This document shows, piece by piece, positions 19,660 to 28,717 of a stretch of DNA of 35,868 nt. The position numbers and the translations under genes were made by a program. Source of the DNA: Pleurotus ostreatus/Saccharomyces cerevisiae fusant (taxonomy: Eukaryota > Opisthokonta); assembly GCA_024196135.1 (NCBI GenBank), contig JAMQCK010000225.1, positions 1 to 35,868 of the forward strand. Direction: 5' to 3'. A model generated the notes under the pieces. The model was not told the DNA's origin. It made no database searches and worked only from the letters and a program-made list of their open reading frames with translations. Numbering within the stretch: the first letter of the stretch is position 1; every line of letters begins with the position of its first letter.

Positions 19660-20212
19660 CTCGCAACAATGGCTATTCATGCGCGCCCAGAACATTGCAG
19701 GAAACAGGTGGGAAGACAAGAAAAGACAAGAAAACAGATAAAAGGCAAGGAAGGATCCAGGACAGGTGTAGGGTCAGCTTAGGAAAGAAGAGGATGGACC
19801 TCAGATCTCAACAGGAGGGCTGGTCTATGTTGACATTGGGTCTGTCTACTAGACCCTTAGCTACGGCCTTATATACTGAGTAGACAGTACGGTAAGGAAA
19901 GTCCGGAGTTTGCTAAATAGGGGAAGGGTGGAATTCCAGAGTAACCAGAAACTAGGATAATACATGGGAACACGGAAGCGAACTGTAAGTGCAGGACAGG
20001 GAAGGGATTGTGACATAAGAGTCGTAACGAAGAAGCGGGAAAGAAGCGGGAATCGTAAGCGGAATATTGTAAGACATGAAGTGCTCCGAAAACTCGGAAT
20101 TCGGAACGTAGCAGAAATGCGGAGTAGTTAGGAAACTCGGAGATAAACCGAAAACTAGAGGAATCAGGGTTAGTGTGCTGGAAAGGATGGTGCGTGCAAG
20201 CTGCACGTAACA
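19660..20212 (-). mobile_element. Truncated solo LTR (TGTTA...TAACA family)
   Basis: From ggctattcatgcgcgcccag to gctgcacgtaaca (ending 20212) this aligns almost end to end with 24773-25329: cagataaaaggcaag, cttaggaaagaagaggatgg, ctcaacaggagggct, ccttatatact, aggaaagtccgga, gacataagagtcgtaacgaag. The terminal 60 bp at the low-coordinate side are replaced by other sequence next to the MITE. Frames inside it are not genes. Confidence 0.8.
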
Positions 20213-20309
20213 GGAGGAGACTGCAATAGATCCTCACTGTAGGGGCTTTGTGGGCAGGTGGGGTACGGGACGAGCTTGTGCTAGCCAGCGCAATGCCCGC
20301 AGGAGTGAC

Positions 20310-20597
20310 TTATGCGTTGCGGGCCTTCTTCGTCTGGGACTTCTCCCTTCTGACTTTCTCTGTCTTAACCTTCTCTTTCTTTACGCCCTCTGCCTTGATG
20401 GCTGTATGTGTGACGGTCTTCTTGACCTTTACCCTCTTTGCGGAGTGCTCAGCAGTGAAGCCTATCTCACCCTCTAGCCGTTCTTTAACAACAAGCGCCC
20501 CCGCTGCCGTTGCCTTGTGGGAGCTTCCTGCATGAGCCACCTGCCCTGTGGTGTCGTTTTCCTGCATGCCCTTGGTCTGCTGACGGGAGGGAAGCAA
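20310..20597 (-). CDS. Lysine-rich small ORF, uncertain
   Basis: 95 codons on the minus strand end in a strongly basic tail (KRVKVKKTVTHTAIKAEG, EKVKTEKVRREKSQTKKARN). The tail would suit nucleic-acid binding or nuclear localisation. The antisense frame is also open, splice signals are not evident, and an LTR remnant lies 100 bp away. It may be a transposon-derived fragment or chance. Confidence 0.25.
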   Translation of the reverse strand: MLPSRQQTKGMQENDTTGQVAHAGSSHKATAAGALVVKERLEGEIGFTAEHSAKRVKVKKTVTHTAIKAEGVKKEKVKTEKVRREKSQTKKARNA

Positions 20598-20867
20598 TAT
20601 GTGTGGGCGATATGCGACACTTTTTCGCTGCGGAAGCGGCTAGTGCAGGGCTTTGCTGTGTCCATCGGGAGAGGGTGATTCAGGTGACGGTTCAGCAGAG
20701 GAGAAACGTCAAGATTGACAGCAAGCGGTGGTGAGAGCTTGACCGCAAACTGCAACAATGCCAGAGAAAGCGCCCCCAATTGCGTGAAGGACAGGTGGGA
20801 GAGATATCGCGCGAAGGTGGGTGTGGGCTTGCCTGGGTCTGAAATGCCGCAATGTTGACTGTACTGG

Positions 20868-21098
20868 TATCTTGCCATTGATCACGCTACCTGTCGCTCT
20901 AAAAGCGCTCATGAGATTGTTACAGTCATTAACTGGCATCCCCGCAATGAGCAGTCTCTTGGAGTAGTGTACTTTGCAGGTGTCCAGACTGTTCTAAATT
21001 TTAGGGAGAAGCAGATGATAGCTGTACCTCCTCTCACGCAGAAGATTGAGGAGATACATCCAGGATGTGGCGAGGAACAGGTCTACAAAGTCAGTTGA
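20868..21098 (+). pseudogene. Coding-like fragment without a start
   Basis: A plus-strand frame without an early Met reads WYLAIDHATCRSKSAHEIVT, then HPRNEQSLGVVYFAGVQTVL, and ends GCGEEQVYKVS before TGA at 21096-21098. An in-frame TGA lies just upstream. Codon usage looks genuine and the segment may be an internal exon or a truncated gene. I do not recognise it. Confidence 0.35.
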
Positions 21099-22375
21099 GC
21101 AGCCTGGTTTTTGGCCTGAGCAACATTATAAATCGTCCATAGATCTTTTATAACAAGCATTCTCTTCTGAAATATTCCTGAGAGCGCTTGGCCATCTGAG
21201 ACATTGATATGTGTGTACTCCACAGTGCTGATACTGCGCAAGGTGGCATCGGCCAGCATTCGGTGTCGACATTGCTCAAGTGAGCCACCCATGTCACATC
21301 ACTGGCCAGTCCGTGATTCCGAGCCCCCCTGTATAGCCATTTATTATGCTATCTTGTTCGCCTAGAAGCTCATGAAAAGCCAATATTTTGGATGTGTAGC
21401 ACTTGACCTTTACGCAGACGCAGCCTTTGGACGGAGTGACTGCTAGAGAAAAGTGGGAGGCCTGAAGGCGGTGACTGCTGAACAACATGACGAGCTGCTC
21501 AAGTGCCCGTTTGCCCCTAACTTGATTGATCTCGCGGTGATCCCGCTATCCCATGCCGCAGTCATGAGCAGGGCCTTGATTGAATAGTAGAGGTGATACT
21601 TCAAGATATGAGCTTCTGATTGCTCAACTTACATCAAGCTCTTTACTTCAAACAGCCATTACCAAAGCTCAACAAGATTCGAGCTGCTCAAACGCCGGTT
21701 GCGGACTCTAGCAAGGGCACCAAGTCAAAAAGCATCGATGCGCATATGTTCCGCTTTTGCTGCCTGCTGGCGAAGCTTTTTGCTGTGTGCCTGACTTTCT
21801 TGCAAGCAGCGAAGAGCGGCCTCGCTGTAGCGCGGCTTTCCGGGACCGGACAACGGGCTTTGTGGCCGCTTAGGGGGGCCAAACGCTTTCGGTCGGAGAG
21901 GTTGCCGGTGGTCCACTCGTTTGAAGCCAGCGCGTCATTGAGTCGGGCTAGTAGATCTGTTGTGTTGTGCTCGCCATCCACCCCCATTGTCGCCTGCATT
22001 GCGCACGTGACGTCCCTCTTCCCTAGATGGTGCGGCGCCCTAGCGCAACTCCTCCCGCTCATCCTCGCTATCACAACATGCAAGACATTGTTGTCATTGG
22101 CCGCATCACCATCAGTGATCGGCAGGAGCTCATCGCACTCATTTTCGCTCTCAACCTCTCTCTCGCTCTTTGGAATGGCATTAACATCAGGAATTAAGCC
22201 CTCATCTTGAATTTCCTCTGCCTCGTCAATAACCACCAATAGCCCTGGCACCATCTTGTGATTTTCAGCTATTAGGCATGTCATCCCCCACCTTTTTGGC
22301 TTTTTGGCAAAAGACATGAAGTCCTTGACGTTCAAGCTGGCACAAGGTTGGTGAGGGTGTTAGACATGGTGATCT
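21083..22375 (-). pseudogene. Degenerate minus-strand coding region, unidentified
   Basis: Successive minus-strand frames look coding. A possible start MSNTLTNLVPA (from about 22367) is followed one frame away by a 215-codon segment, 22335-21688 (NVKDFMSFAKKPKRWGMTCL, acidic SEREVESENECDELLP, then basic RKRLAPLSGHKARC). Beyond it come 21488-21294 (FHELLGEQDSIINGYTGG) and 21292-21083 (LADATLRSISTVEYTHINVS). Frames change between segments without clear introns, which suggests decay. The opening phrase faintly recalls the start of Copia Gag proteins, but no zinc knuckle, protease or RT motif was found. Confidence 0.35.
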
Positions 22376-22807
22376 GGAAAGCAAAAGGATTGCCCCTGTG
22401 AGCAAAAGAGCGATGTGCCCTGGTGAACCAGCATCTCCGCTACATATGTGCATCTGGATCAAGCATGTTTAGCAGCCATCAGCGCGATCTGGCAAGATTT
22501 CACTAGCACTTAGAGCGGCAAGGAGTGAATAGGCAAGCAGGCAATGTACTGCTCGTCATCGCAGCCAAAACAAGGGCACAAATGACTTGAGTTGCAGCCA
22601 CTCAGGCACTACCTATCATACTGCAGCCACTGGGGCGCTGAACACAACTTCTGTCAATGGTGCCTGCCCTGTCAGTTTCTTCCATATAGCTACTGCACAC
22701 GCGGAGACTACGCGTGCGGGGCTACACACAAAGGTCATCTCCCAGGACAGTAGACTGAACATGGGCTCCCCAGGACCAATGAGCAAAACAGAATTCCTTT
22801 GAGCATG

Positions 22808-22990
22808 TGTGGAAGCACATCTAGCAGCTTACCTGGTGGTAAGCAGCTTCATATGAGGCAAGTGCAGACGTAGGTTAAGACCCGTGGTCTAGACAAAAGA
22901 CACGGACCCCTTATATGTGTACAGGATGGTAGGAAGCATGTAATGATGCAAAAGACATGTAAACAATGAACATATCATAGAGTAGTATGT
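22808..22990 (+). mobile_element. Copia-like LTR remnant
   Basis: TGTGGAAGCACATC at the start, tcatatgaggcaag, ccttatatgtgtacaggatggtag and gtaaacaatgaacatat follow the 12113-12350 LTR in the same order and orientation. The 3' end is unclear and there is no primer-binding site. Confidence 0.55.
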
Positions 22991-23249
22991 GGTTATATGT
23001 GTCCATGTGTCTATCATATGATAAGTGTGTCTATAATATGCGACAGGCCAGATGTCCAACAACAACTCCTTCTTCCAGCGCCAGTGCACACTTGCACTCG
23101 CTCCTACCCAATGTCTTTTTCAATCTTGACGGGTTCTACTCAGGCTATGGGCAGAGTAAGTGACATTGCTATAGCAGTGTCAGGGTTACTGATGACAGAC
23201 AATCGTCAGTGGTACCCAGTATAAGTCTCAGGATGAAACTGCTGAGGGG

Positions 23250-23447
23250 CTGTCAGAGAATATCCATGCCACCCGACAGCGCCCACAAGCATGGCTGGTC
23301 TTCAACTAGTTTGGTCTTGTTTAGTGTATAGTACTGATGGCATTTGCATATGTTGACACCCCCATCAACTATCGCCTATGACTCATCCTGGGTGTGTTCC
23401 CTTTATATCTCATGTCTCCTTTTTCCTCCTCTCTCTCTTTGGCTACC
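23250..23447. repeat. Dispersed repeat, related to 17690-17870
   Basis: Same orientation and block order as the 17.7-kb copy (gcgcccacaagc, ggtcttgttt, actgatgg, ttgcatatgttgac). It is cut at its right end by the MITE at 23448, which gives a relative age: repeat first, MITE later. Confidence 0.7.
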
Positions 23448-23902
23448 TACAGTGCCTGCGAGAAATCGATTACCTGCCAAGGAAGGCAGGTATTTCCCAC
23501 TGGCCCACTGGCCACAGCGGAGGCCGTGGCCCTTCATGTCGCGGGCTTATATTCAGGTTAGATGCACTTAGGGTATCTGTAGAAGCATGAGTGAGCATGA
23601 AGGCAAAAGAAGCAGCTCAAAAGGTGCTCTCTGTGGCGTGTTGCAGGCTTTTCGTTGGCCTGGTCAGCCTTCAGGTTTTGGCAGTTGCTGAGAGTCGATC
23701 ACAGACCCTGCTTTCTGGCTGACTTTGACCACTTTGAACCAGGACATTTTAAAAAATTGGTGGGTGTTGGTGGTCTGTTAGAGATCAGGCAGTAATCTCT
23801 GTGTCAAAATGTATATCCTTTCGCCCTGATACGGGCTGCGCTGTGGGTGGTGGGAATGTCCTGGCGAGAAAGGCAGGTAATTGATTTCTTGCAGGCACTG
23901 TA
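23448..23902. mobile_element. Tc1/mariner-type MITE, 455 bp
   Basis: The inverted ends are 31 bp with two mismatches: TACAGTGCCTGCGAGAAATC then GATTACCTGCC at 23448-23478, mirrored at 23872-23902. TA lies at both outer edges, and CAGTG/CACTG termini are as in Tc1/mariner. A nested small hairpin (tacctgcc-aaggaa-ggcaggta) overlaps the left arm. No transposase frame is present. Confidence 0.85.
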
Positions 23903-24510
23903 TCTACGTACAAGGGAGAGTACAATAGAAGCGTCGATTATACCCTACTCAGGCCTACAGAAATACACTGTGTTGTACCTTGAAAGCTACTATTGTGCCT
24001 CAGTTTTCGTGGACGCACAGAGAGAGTACCACTACAACAGTGTGATGCGCCACGCACAAGGTAGTACGGCGTGCTTGCAATGTTGACCTAGCAGAGGAGA
24101 ATGTTCAGGAACCTTATTGGACGCGATCAGCTCACCAGACACACGCACCACAACCGCGCCGTGACACTGCTTACAAGGAGTGTTGCAGCCGCGAAGATCT
24201 AAGTGATGCTCTGCGCGGACAGAGCTAGACTGTGCCTGAAGCAGATACGTGAGTAAGTGGGTGTCAGCTTAATACAGACACACGCACTATAGCAGCCATC
24301 GCGAACTAACCCTAACCCAAAGGTTCTCAGTGCTATATAGTACCGATCCATGTACTGAATGTATATATATGTATCCCTCCATGAATTTTGAACTTGACCC
24401 GATGCGTGCAAGAGCACCAAAGGGGGATTGAGTATGCTTGAGCTCCTTTGTCAATCTCGAGGACCTCCTCCCACTACCAGCATCGCGTTCGTACGACCTT
24501 CCCTCCCACA

Positions 24511-25975
24511 ATGTTGAATCAGCCGTCCACCTCAGGAGCTCAGGCTGCTCGCAACTTCGTCAAGCTTGATCCACATCCTGCCAAGTGTGAGCTCTCCGGT
24601 GCCCATACATGCGCCCCGGCTATCGATATCAGATCGCATTGACCAAGACGATGTCTAGCTGACACCGGGAGTCTGGTGCGTCATCAGGCCCCACGCATAT
24701 TTACAGCGTATGTTAGGACCGTGCAGCCTAGCTGTTGAGGCCAAGATCAATCTCCTTTACCCCGGATCGGATTAGCTATTCATGCCCACCCAGAACATCG
24801 CAGGAAAGAGGAGGGAAGAGAAGGAAAGACGAGGAAACAGATAAAAGGCAAGAAGGGATCAAGGGGGGATCAAGGAGAGGTGCAGGTTCGGCTTAGGAAA
24901 GAAGAGGATGGACCTCAATTCTCAACAGGAGGGCTTATCCATGTTGATATTGAGTCTGTCTACTGATAACTAGGCTACAGCCTTATATACTAGATAGACA
25001 GTGGAATAAGGAAAGTCCGGAAATGCTCGATAAGGAAAGTGCGGAAATCCGGAATAATCGGAAACTAAGGAAGCACATGGAAACGCGGAAGCGAACCGTA
25101 AGTGCGGGGGAGGACAGCGATAGTGACATAAGAGTCGTAACGAAGGAGCGGAAAGGAAGCGGGAATTGTAAGCGGAATATCGTAAGGACATGAAGCGCAC
25201 CGGAAACGTAGGAAACTCGGAACGAAGCGGAATCCGTAGGATATATAGGAAACTCGGAGACGAACCGGAAACTAGAGGAATCGGGAATGGTGCGCTGGAA
25301 AGGATGTTGCGTGCACGCTGCACGTAACAGCGTTGCACGCAACACGTAACAGTGTATTGAATGACTGCATTCTACTTAAGGCTCGTTCTTACGGACGCAC
25401 AATGGCTGCTGATGGATCTACGACACTCAAACGGCGCACATGACTCTGGCAGTGAGCCGGAGGATGGTGATGACATGCAGGAGGAGAGAAACAATGGCGA
25501 CGATGGATGCGATCACGTGGTGCGCTATGCGCGCTCAGTCACGCCTGTGGTGAGGTCCGCGCGTGCAGATGCGGTGCGGCGCTCAAGAGGCCCACCGTGC
25601 GCAGATGGCGCCGTTCGCGATGCTGCGCCGCTCACCTGCTGAGCTGGCTGGCCCCCGCATTTGGGAGTACGTCGCCTCAGAGACCTCACCCTCGCGCTTG
25701 TTGATTATATTTCGCTCAATCCATGTAGCCTAGTCCAATGTCCCGAGTACGTTCTCGTCAACGAAGTAGTCGTTGCTCAATGCGACGAAATAAAGTGCGA
25801 GTCTCTTACTTCAGTCTGTTCAGGTGCCCGACAGTGAGCTGACCTATCATGCGCCAGGGACCTACTGCGGGCCGTTGATGTTTCGCTCCTTGGCGTGCCC
25901 GTCTCGCCGTCCGAGACGGGTACCTAGAGGTCGCATTACCGTCCCTGGACGCCAACGACCAAGTGATTCACTATC
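24511..25975 (+). pseudogene. Degenerate relative of the 717-1621 gene
   Basis: Exon 1 (24511-24586, MLNQPSTSGAQAARNF) is followed by a 46-nt intron with GTGAGC but a damaged branch site. Exon 2 carries TAG at 24656-24658 where the 717-1621 copy has a Glu codon. Intron 2 (don. 24676, AAG acceptor 25380) contains a 619-bp solo LTR. Exon 3 starts 25381 (LVLTDAQWLLMDLRHSNG). About 310 bp of extra GC-rich sequence precedes the intron 3 donor near 25797, and the acceptor CAG is changed to CGG near 25870. In exon 4 a 1-nt deletion shifts the frame before DGYLEVALPSLDANDQVIHY. The gene is clearly dead, but its exon order proves the structure of the intact relative. Confidence 0.75.
24711..25329 (-). 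mobile_element. Solo LTR, 619 bp, inside an intron
   Basis: It starts TGTTAGGACCGTGCAG and ends GCACGTAACA, flanked by GCGTA (24706-24710) and GCGTT (25330-25334), a 5-bp duplication with one mismatch. Orientation is minus, since TATATAAGG lies on that strand and the U3 side is studded with TTTCCG. The host sequence on both sides aligns continuously with the 717-1621 gene once the LTR is removed, so the insertion point is exact. Confidence 0.9.
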
Positions 25976-26061
25976 ATATACCAAGTACTCAAAGCAATAT
26001 TGGCGTAGGTGTCTATCCCGCTCTTCCAGACACTCCCTAACCCAGCCCACTCACAGGCAGA

Positions 26062-26663
26062 TTGTCAGTGAATATGCGTCGCGGGTCATCGCCTTCATGC
26101 AGAGCTCTACAATCCGACGCAGAGGGGGCAGTTCAGGTGATGCGCCGGCTGCCACACTCTGCTCCGCGTGTGCTGTCTACAGGCACAAAGCATACGTATT
26201 GCCATCTCCTCTTACTCGAACCCCAGCAGCAGTGGGCCCAAGCCTACTTCGCTTTTCTTCTTTGCGAAGACCGCCCCATAGAGATCCCCCCTCGTACTGA
26301 CCTTTTCTGGGACGAGGACACGGCCATTGACAGCGACGTTCATGATGCCACCGGCCGCATCCCGTGGCCTGCAACAACGTGGATCGAGCTGGCATGCCTG
26401 CCCATCTGGCGTAGGACAAATGCCAGGTCTGCGCCGCAGACCATCGAGAGGATCATCTTGTATGCCATCCGGCAGGCCCGCGCCGGAAGGAGTGAGCAGG
26501 CGGTCCCAGACCCGTCCTTCTGGCTCCATAGCCCGGAGGTGGCTGGCGAGGTGGCCCGCATCCGCGCGGCCAAGTACCTCATCACAAAGGAGTTGCGAAG
26601 GTTGCGCAGTGGCACCGACTTCCGGCATTTTTTTGTCTGAAGTGCGGGCACCAGATTGTCTAG
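26062..26663 (+). pseudogene. Longer relative of the last exon of the 717-1621 family
   Basis: A 192-codon plus-strand frame contains RPIEIPPRTDLFWDEDTAID, then HDATGRIPWPATTWIELACL, PQTIERIILYAIRQARAG, and a 45-residue insert (PSFWLHSPEVAGEVARIRAA) absent from the short relative. Past a run of seven T (26628-26634) the frame must shift by two to read FCLKCGHQIV and TAG at 26661-26663, matching the FLCMKCHCQII tail of the 717-1621 protein. The start is uncertain; the homologous part begins near 26212. A single homopolymer frameshift, possibly a sequencing error, is the only visible lesion. Confidence 0.6.
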
Positions 26664-27464
26664 AAGGCAAGTCGAAGTTTACTTTCAGATGATTCTCATT
26701 GTACTGACTTTCCAGCAGGACCGGGGGACTGGGCTGAGCGAGGTGCTTTTGATCTAATCTAGACAATGAACACTTGTATTTTCCTCTCCATATCCAGTAT
26801 CATGTACAGCCTACCTGTCTAACATCAACCCAGATTATGAGCTCTATTGTGTGCCTCTGAGGCGTCAATGATAGACTAGACTACAAGTGTTGAGTTCTAT
26901 ATCTGAACAATGCCTTTACTCTTCTGTCGCCCATTGGCCGCGCAAAATGATTTGGAGATCGTCGTTGCTCCTCCCATTGATGGTCCCCTAAAAACTGACT
27001 ATATCCTGGCACGTGCGCCTACACCCTCTCTACTTATCTCTTCGAGGGTGTGCCACATCCCTCGAGTGCGCGATGTACGCTCTCGCGACATTTGTCGAGT
27101 CAATTTACTGCAGCGCGTCAACAGCCCCCATCTCCCTATCTGTGCATCTGAGTTTTCTTTCCTGTCTCAGGACAATCCAGCACAATAAAGCGAATTACCA
27201 ACGCGGCATCAATTTCGAAGAATATACTGTACTTGAGACTGACAACGCGCATATCGAGAGCGAGGATAGTCGAGAACGCTTCCGTATCCAGCCCACAGCT
27301 GGACATTTCTCAACTTGAAGGTGAGACGAGCGCGATTGCCTATTGGAATCAGCCTCCGGATATGAAGGTTCTATCTTGTACGTCGGAAGAAGGCGTCCAC
27401 GGAGGCATAATGGAATCAAATTCTGCAAAGGGGCGGCCTACGCACGCGATGGGCGTTGCGTGGA
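26664..27464. other. No gene resolved
   Basis: Short plus-strand frames (around 27013-27318 and 27233-27652) have no recognisable domain. The second overlaps the inverted repeat at 27465-27550 and so is not called. Confidence 0.35.
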
Positions 27465-28285
27465 CTAAGCATCCATATGTCTCTCCCACCTCTGACTTGC
27501 CTAATTTGATAGGGCATGGGAATCAACTGCCGAATCTTGCTTGTGGGTCTATGTTGGCCTGCACTGTCGTCCTCAACAAGCTCGTGGAAGTTCATCTGAG
27601 CAATGGGATTGTTGGAGTACCAACTTTTACCATGAATCCATATGATTTATAGAGAAATCTGATGTCTGTGGGGGAGGAACGTCTTTTGGCAACTGGCAAC
27701 ACCACAAAATGAACTTAGAGATTTCGCCTGCCTCCGAGTCGGTTTTAGAGTTCACTGCTCATGGCCTCCTGTTCCAGATAATTCAGCAAACAGTGATGGA
27801 GAAATATAGAAACCTTGCTTGCTTCGGAAGGTCCACGGAAGGATGGAATAGTTGACCTCTGTATTACTTATAGCTACATAATAAAATGGAGGGTATCAGC
27901 TTTATAAACTTTTCACTCACAAGGCGAGGGAAGAGGAACCCGAACCGAGGACTTGAACAAGAAGGGTAAAACGGTAGAGCCTGAATCAAACATCGCCCCT
28001 TCTACTCACTTGTACCGCTACAGCATGTTAGCCTACAGACCAGTAAGCGGCCATTTATAATATCACACAACATATTCCAAGCATGCAGGGAATGCTCTGT
28101 TGCCGTATGGAGGCTCACAGACCGTTGTATTTTTATATTTTTAGCACTCAAGTCTTCCATGGGAAGCCATGTATTGACTTTGAAAGGGGACGGCGTAGGC
28201 TTACACGCAAGATTCGGCAGTTGATTCCCACGCCCTACCAAATTAGGCAAGTCAGAGGTGGGGGAGACGTATGGACGCTTGTGGA
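27465..28285. repeat. About 85-bp inverted repeat pair (27465-27550 / 28205-28285)
   Basis: tctctcccacctctgacttg, cctaatttgatagggc, tgggaatcaactgccgaatc on the plus strand at 27480-27540 recur almost exactly on the minus strand at 28205-28270. The arms would encode the same peptide (YVSPTSDLPNL), so they may derive from a transposon exon. The spacer of about 650 bp has no recognised gene. Confidence 0.8.
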
Positions 28286-28459
28286 CTGCTAGCACGAGAT
28301 AGCTGTCTGCTCCATCACCACGTCCGATGTTTTGACCTTAGTATCAAGCAAGGGAGAGTAAAATTACTCTTTGAGGGCAGGATCTGACCACTCTACAACG
28401 ATTGGGCCTGCTCTGCTAGGGTCGAAAGATGCTCAAGGCAAGAACAAGAGGCAGAAGCC

Positions 28460-28533
28460 GCTTTTACGAGCTAAATAAGCGCAGGACGCGCAAGACCTCA
28501 TTCTTCCTGCTAGTGAGATAGCGACTGAGGGAA
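28460..28533 (-). repeat. Copy of the 18015-18430 repeat, without the SINE
   Basis: On the minus strand, ccctcagtcgctatctcact, agcaggaagaatgagg, cttgcgcgtcctgcgct and agctcgt-aaag follow one another with almost no gap. It serves as an approximate empty site for the 18060-18332 insertion. Confidence 0.7.
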
Positions 28534-28591
28534 AGGAAAGGTAGGTTTACACGTATGTACGGGCCCACCCAGGCAAAGCATAGATAAAAAT

Positions 28592-28653
28592 CAGGTGACC
28601 TCAACTCTAGGAAGTTACATAAGCGATTCATAGAGTTGAGGTCATGTGACCTG
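28592..28653. repeat. Small fold-back hairpin
   Basis: CAGGTGACCTCAACTCTA (28592-28609) is mirrored by TAGAGTTGAGGTCATGTGAC plus CTG (28631-28653). A 13-bp perfect inner stem and a 5-bp outer stem are separated by a 5-nt bulge, with a 21-nt loop. It could be a tiny MITE, a terminator-like stem or chance. No target duplication is evident. Confidence 0.7.
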
Positions 28654-28717
28654 CTTGGAGGCAGACTCGCCCTAATGACCACTTCTGCCAGCTGCTGCAC
28701 ACGCCATCTCCTGAGGT

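Noticed and set aside
19869..20237. Ser/Phe-rich minus-strand ORFs (also 10616-11018 and 24970-25345)
   Set aside because: They fall inside LTRs of the TGTTA...TAACA family and arise from the TTTCCG-rich U3 region.
20212..20600. Possible pol end of a gypsy element beside the LTR at 19660-20212
   Set aside because: For a minus-oriented element a polypurine tract should precede the LTR at 20213. The sequence there is pyrimidine-rich on that strand, and no integrase or RT motif is seen.
24304..24320. Telomere-like ctaaccctaaccc
   Set aside because: Only two TTAGGG-type units occur, in the middle of the window. It is not a telomere.
26212..26766. 184-codon minus-strand ORF
   Set aside because: It is antisense to the family exon at 26062-26663. 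The sense strand has the homology.
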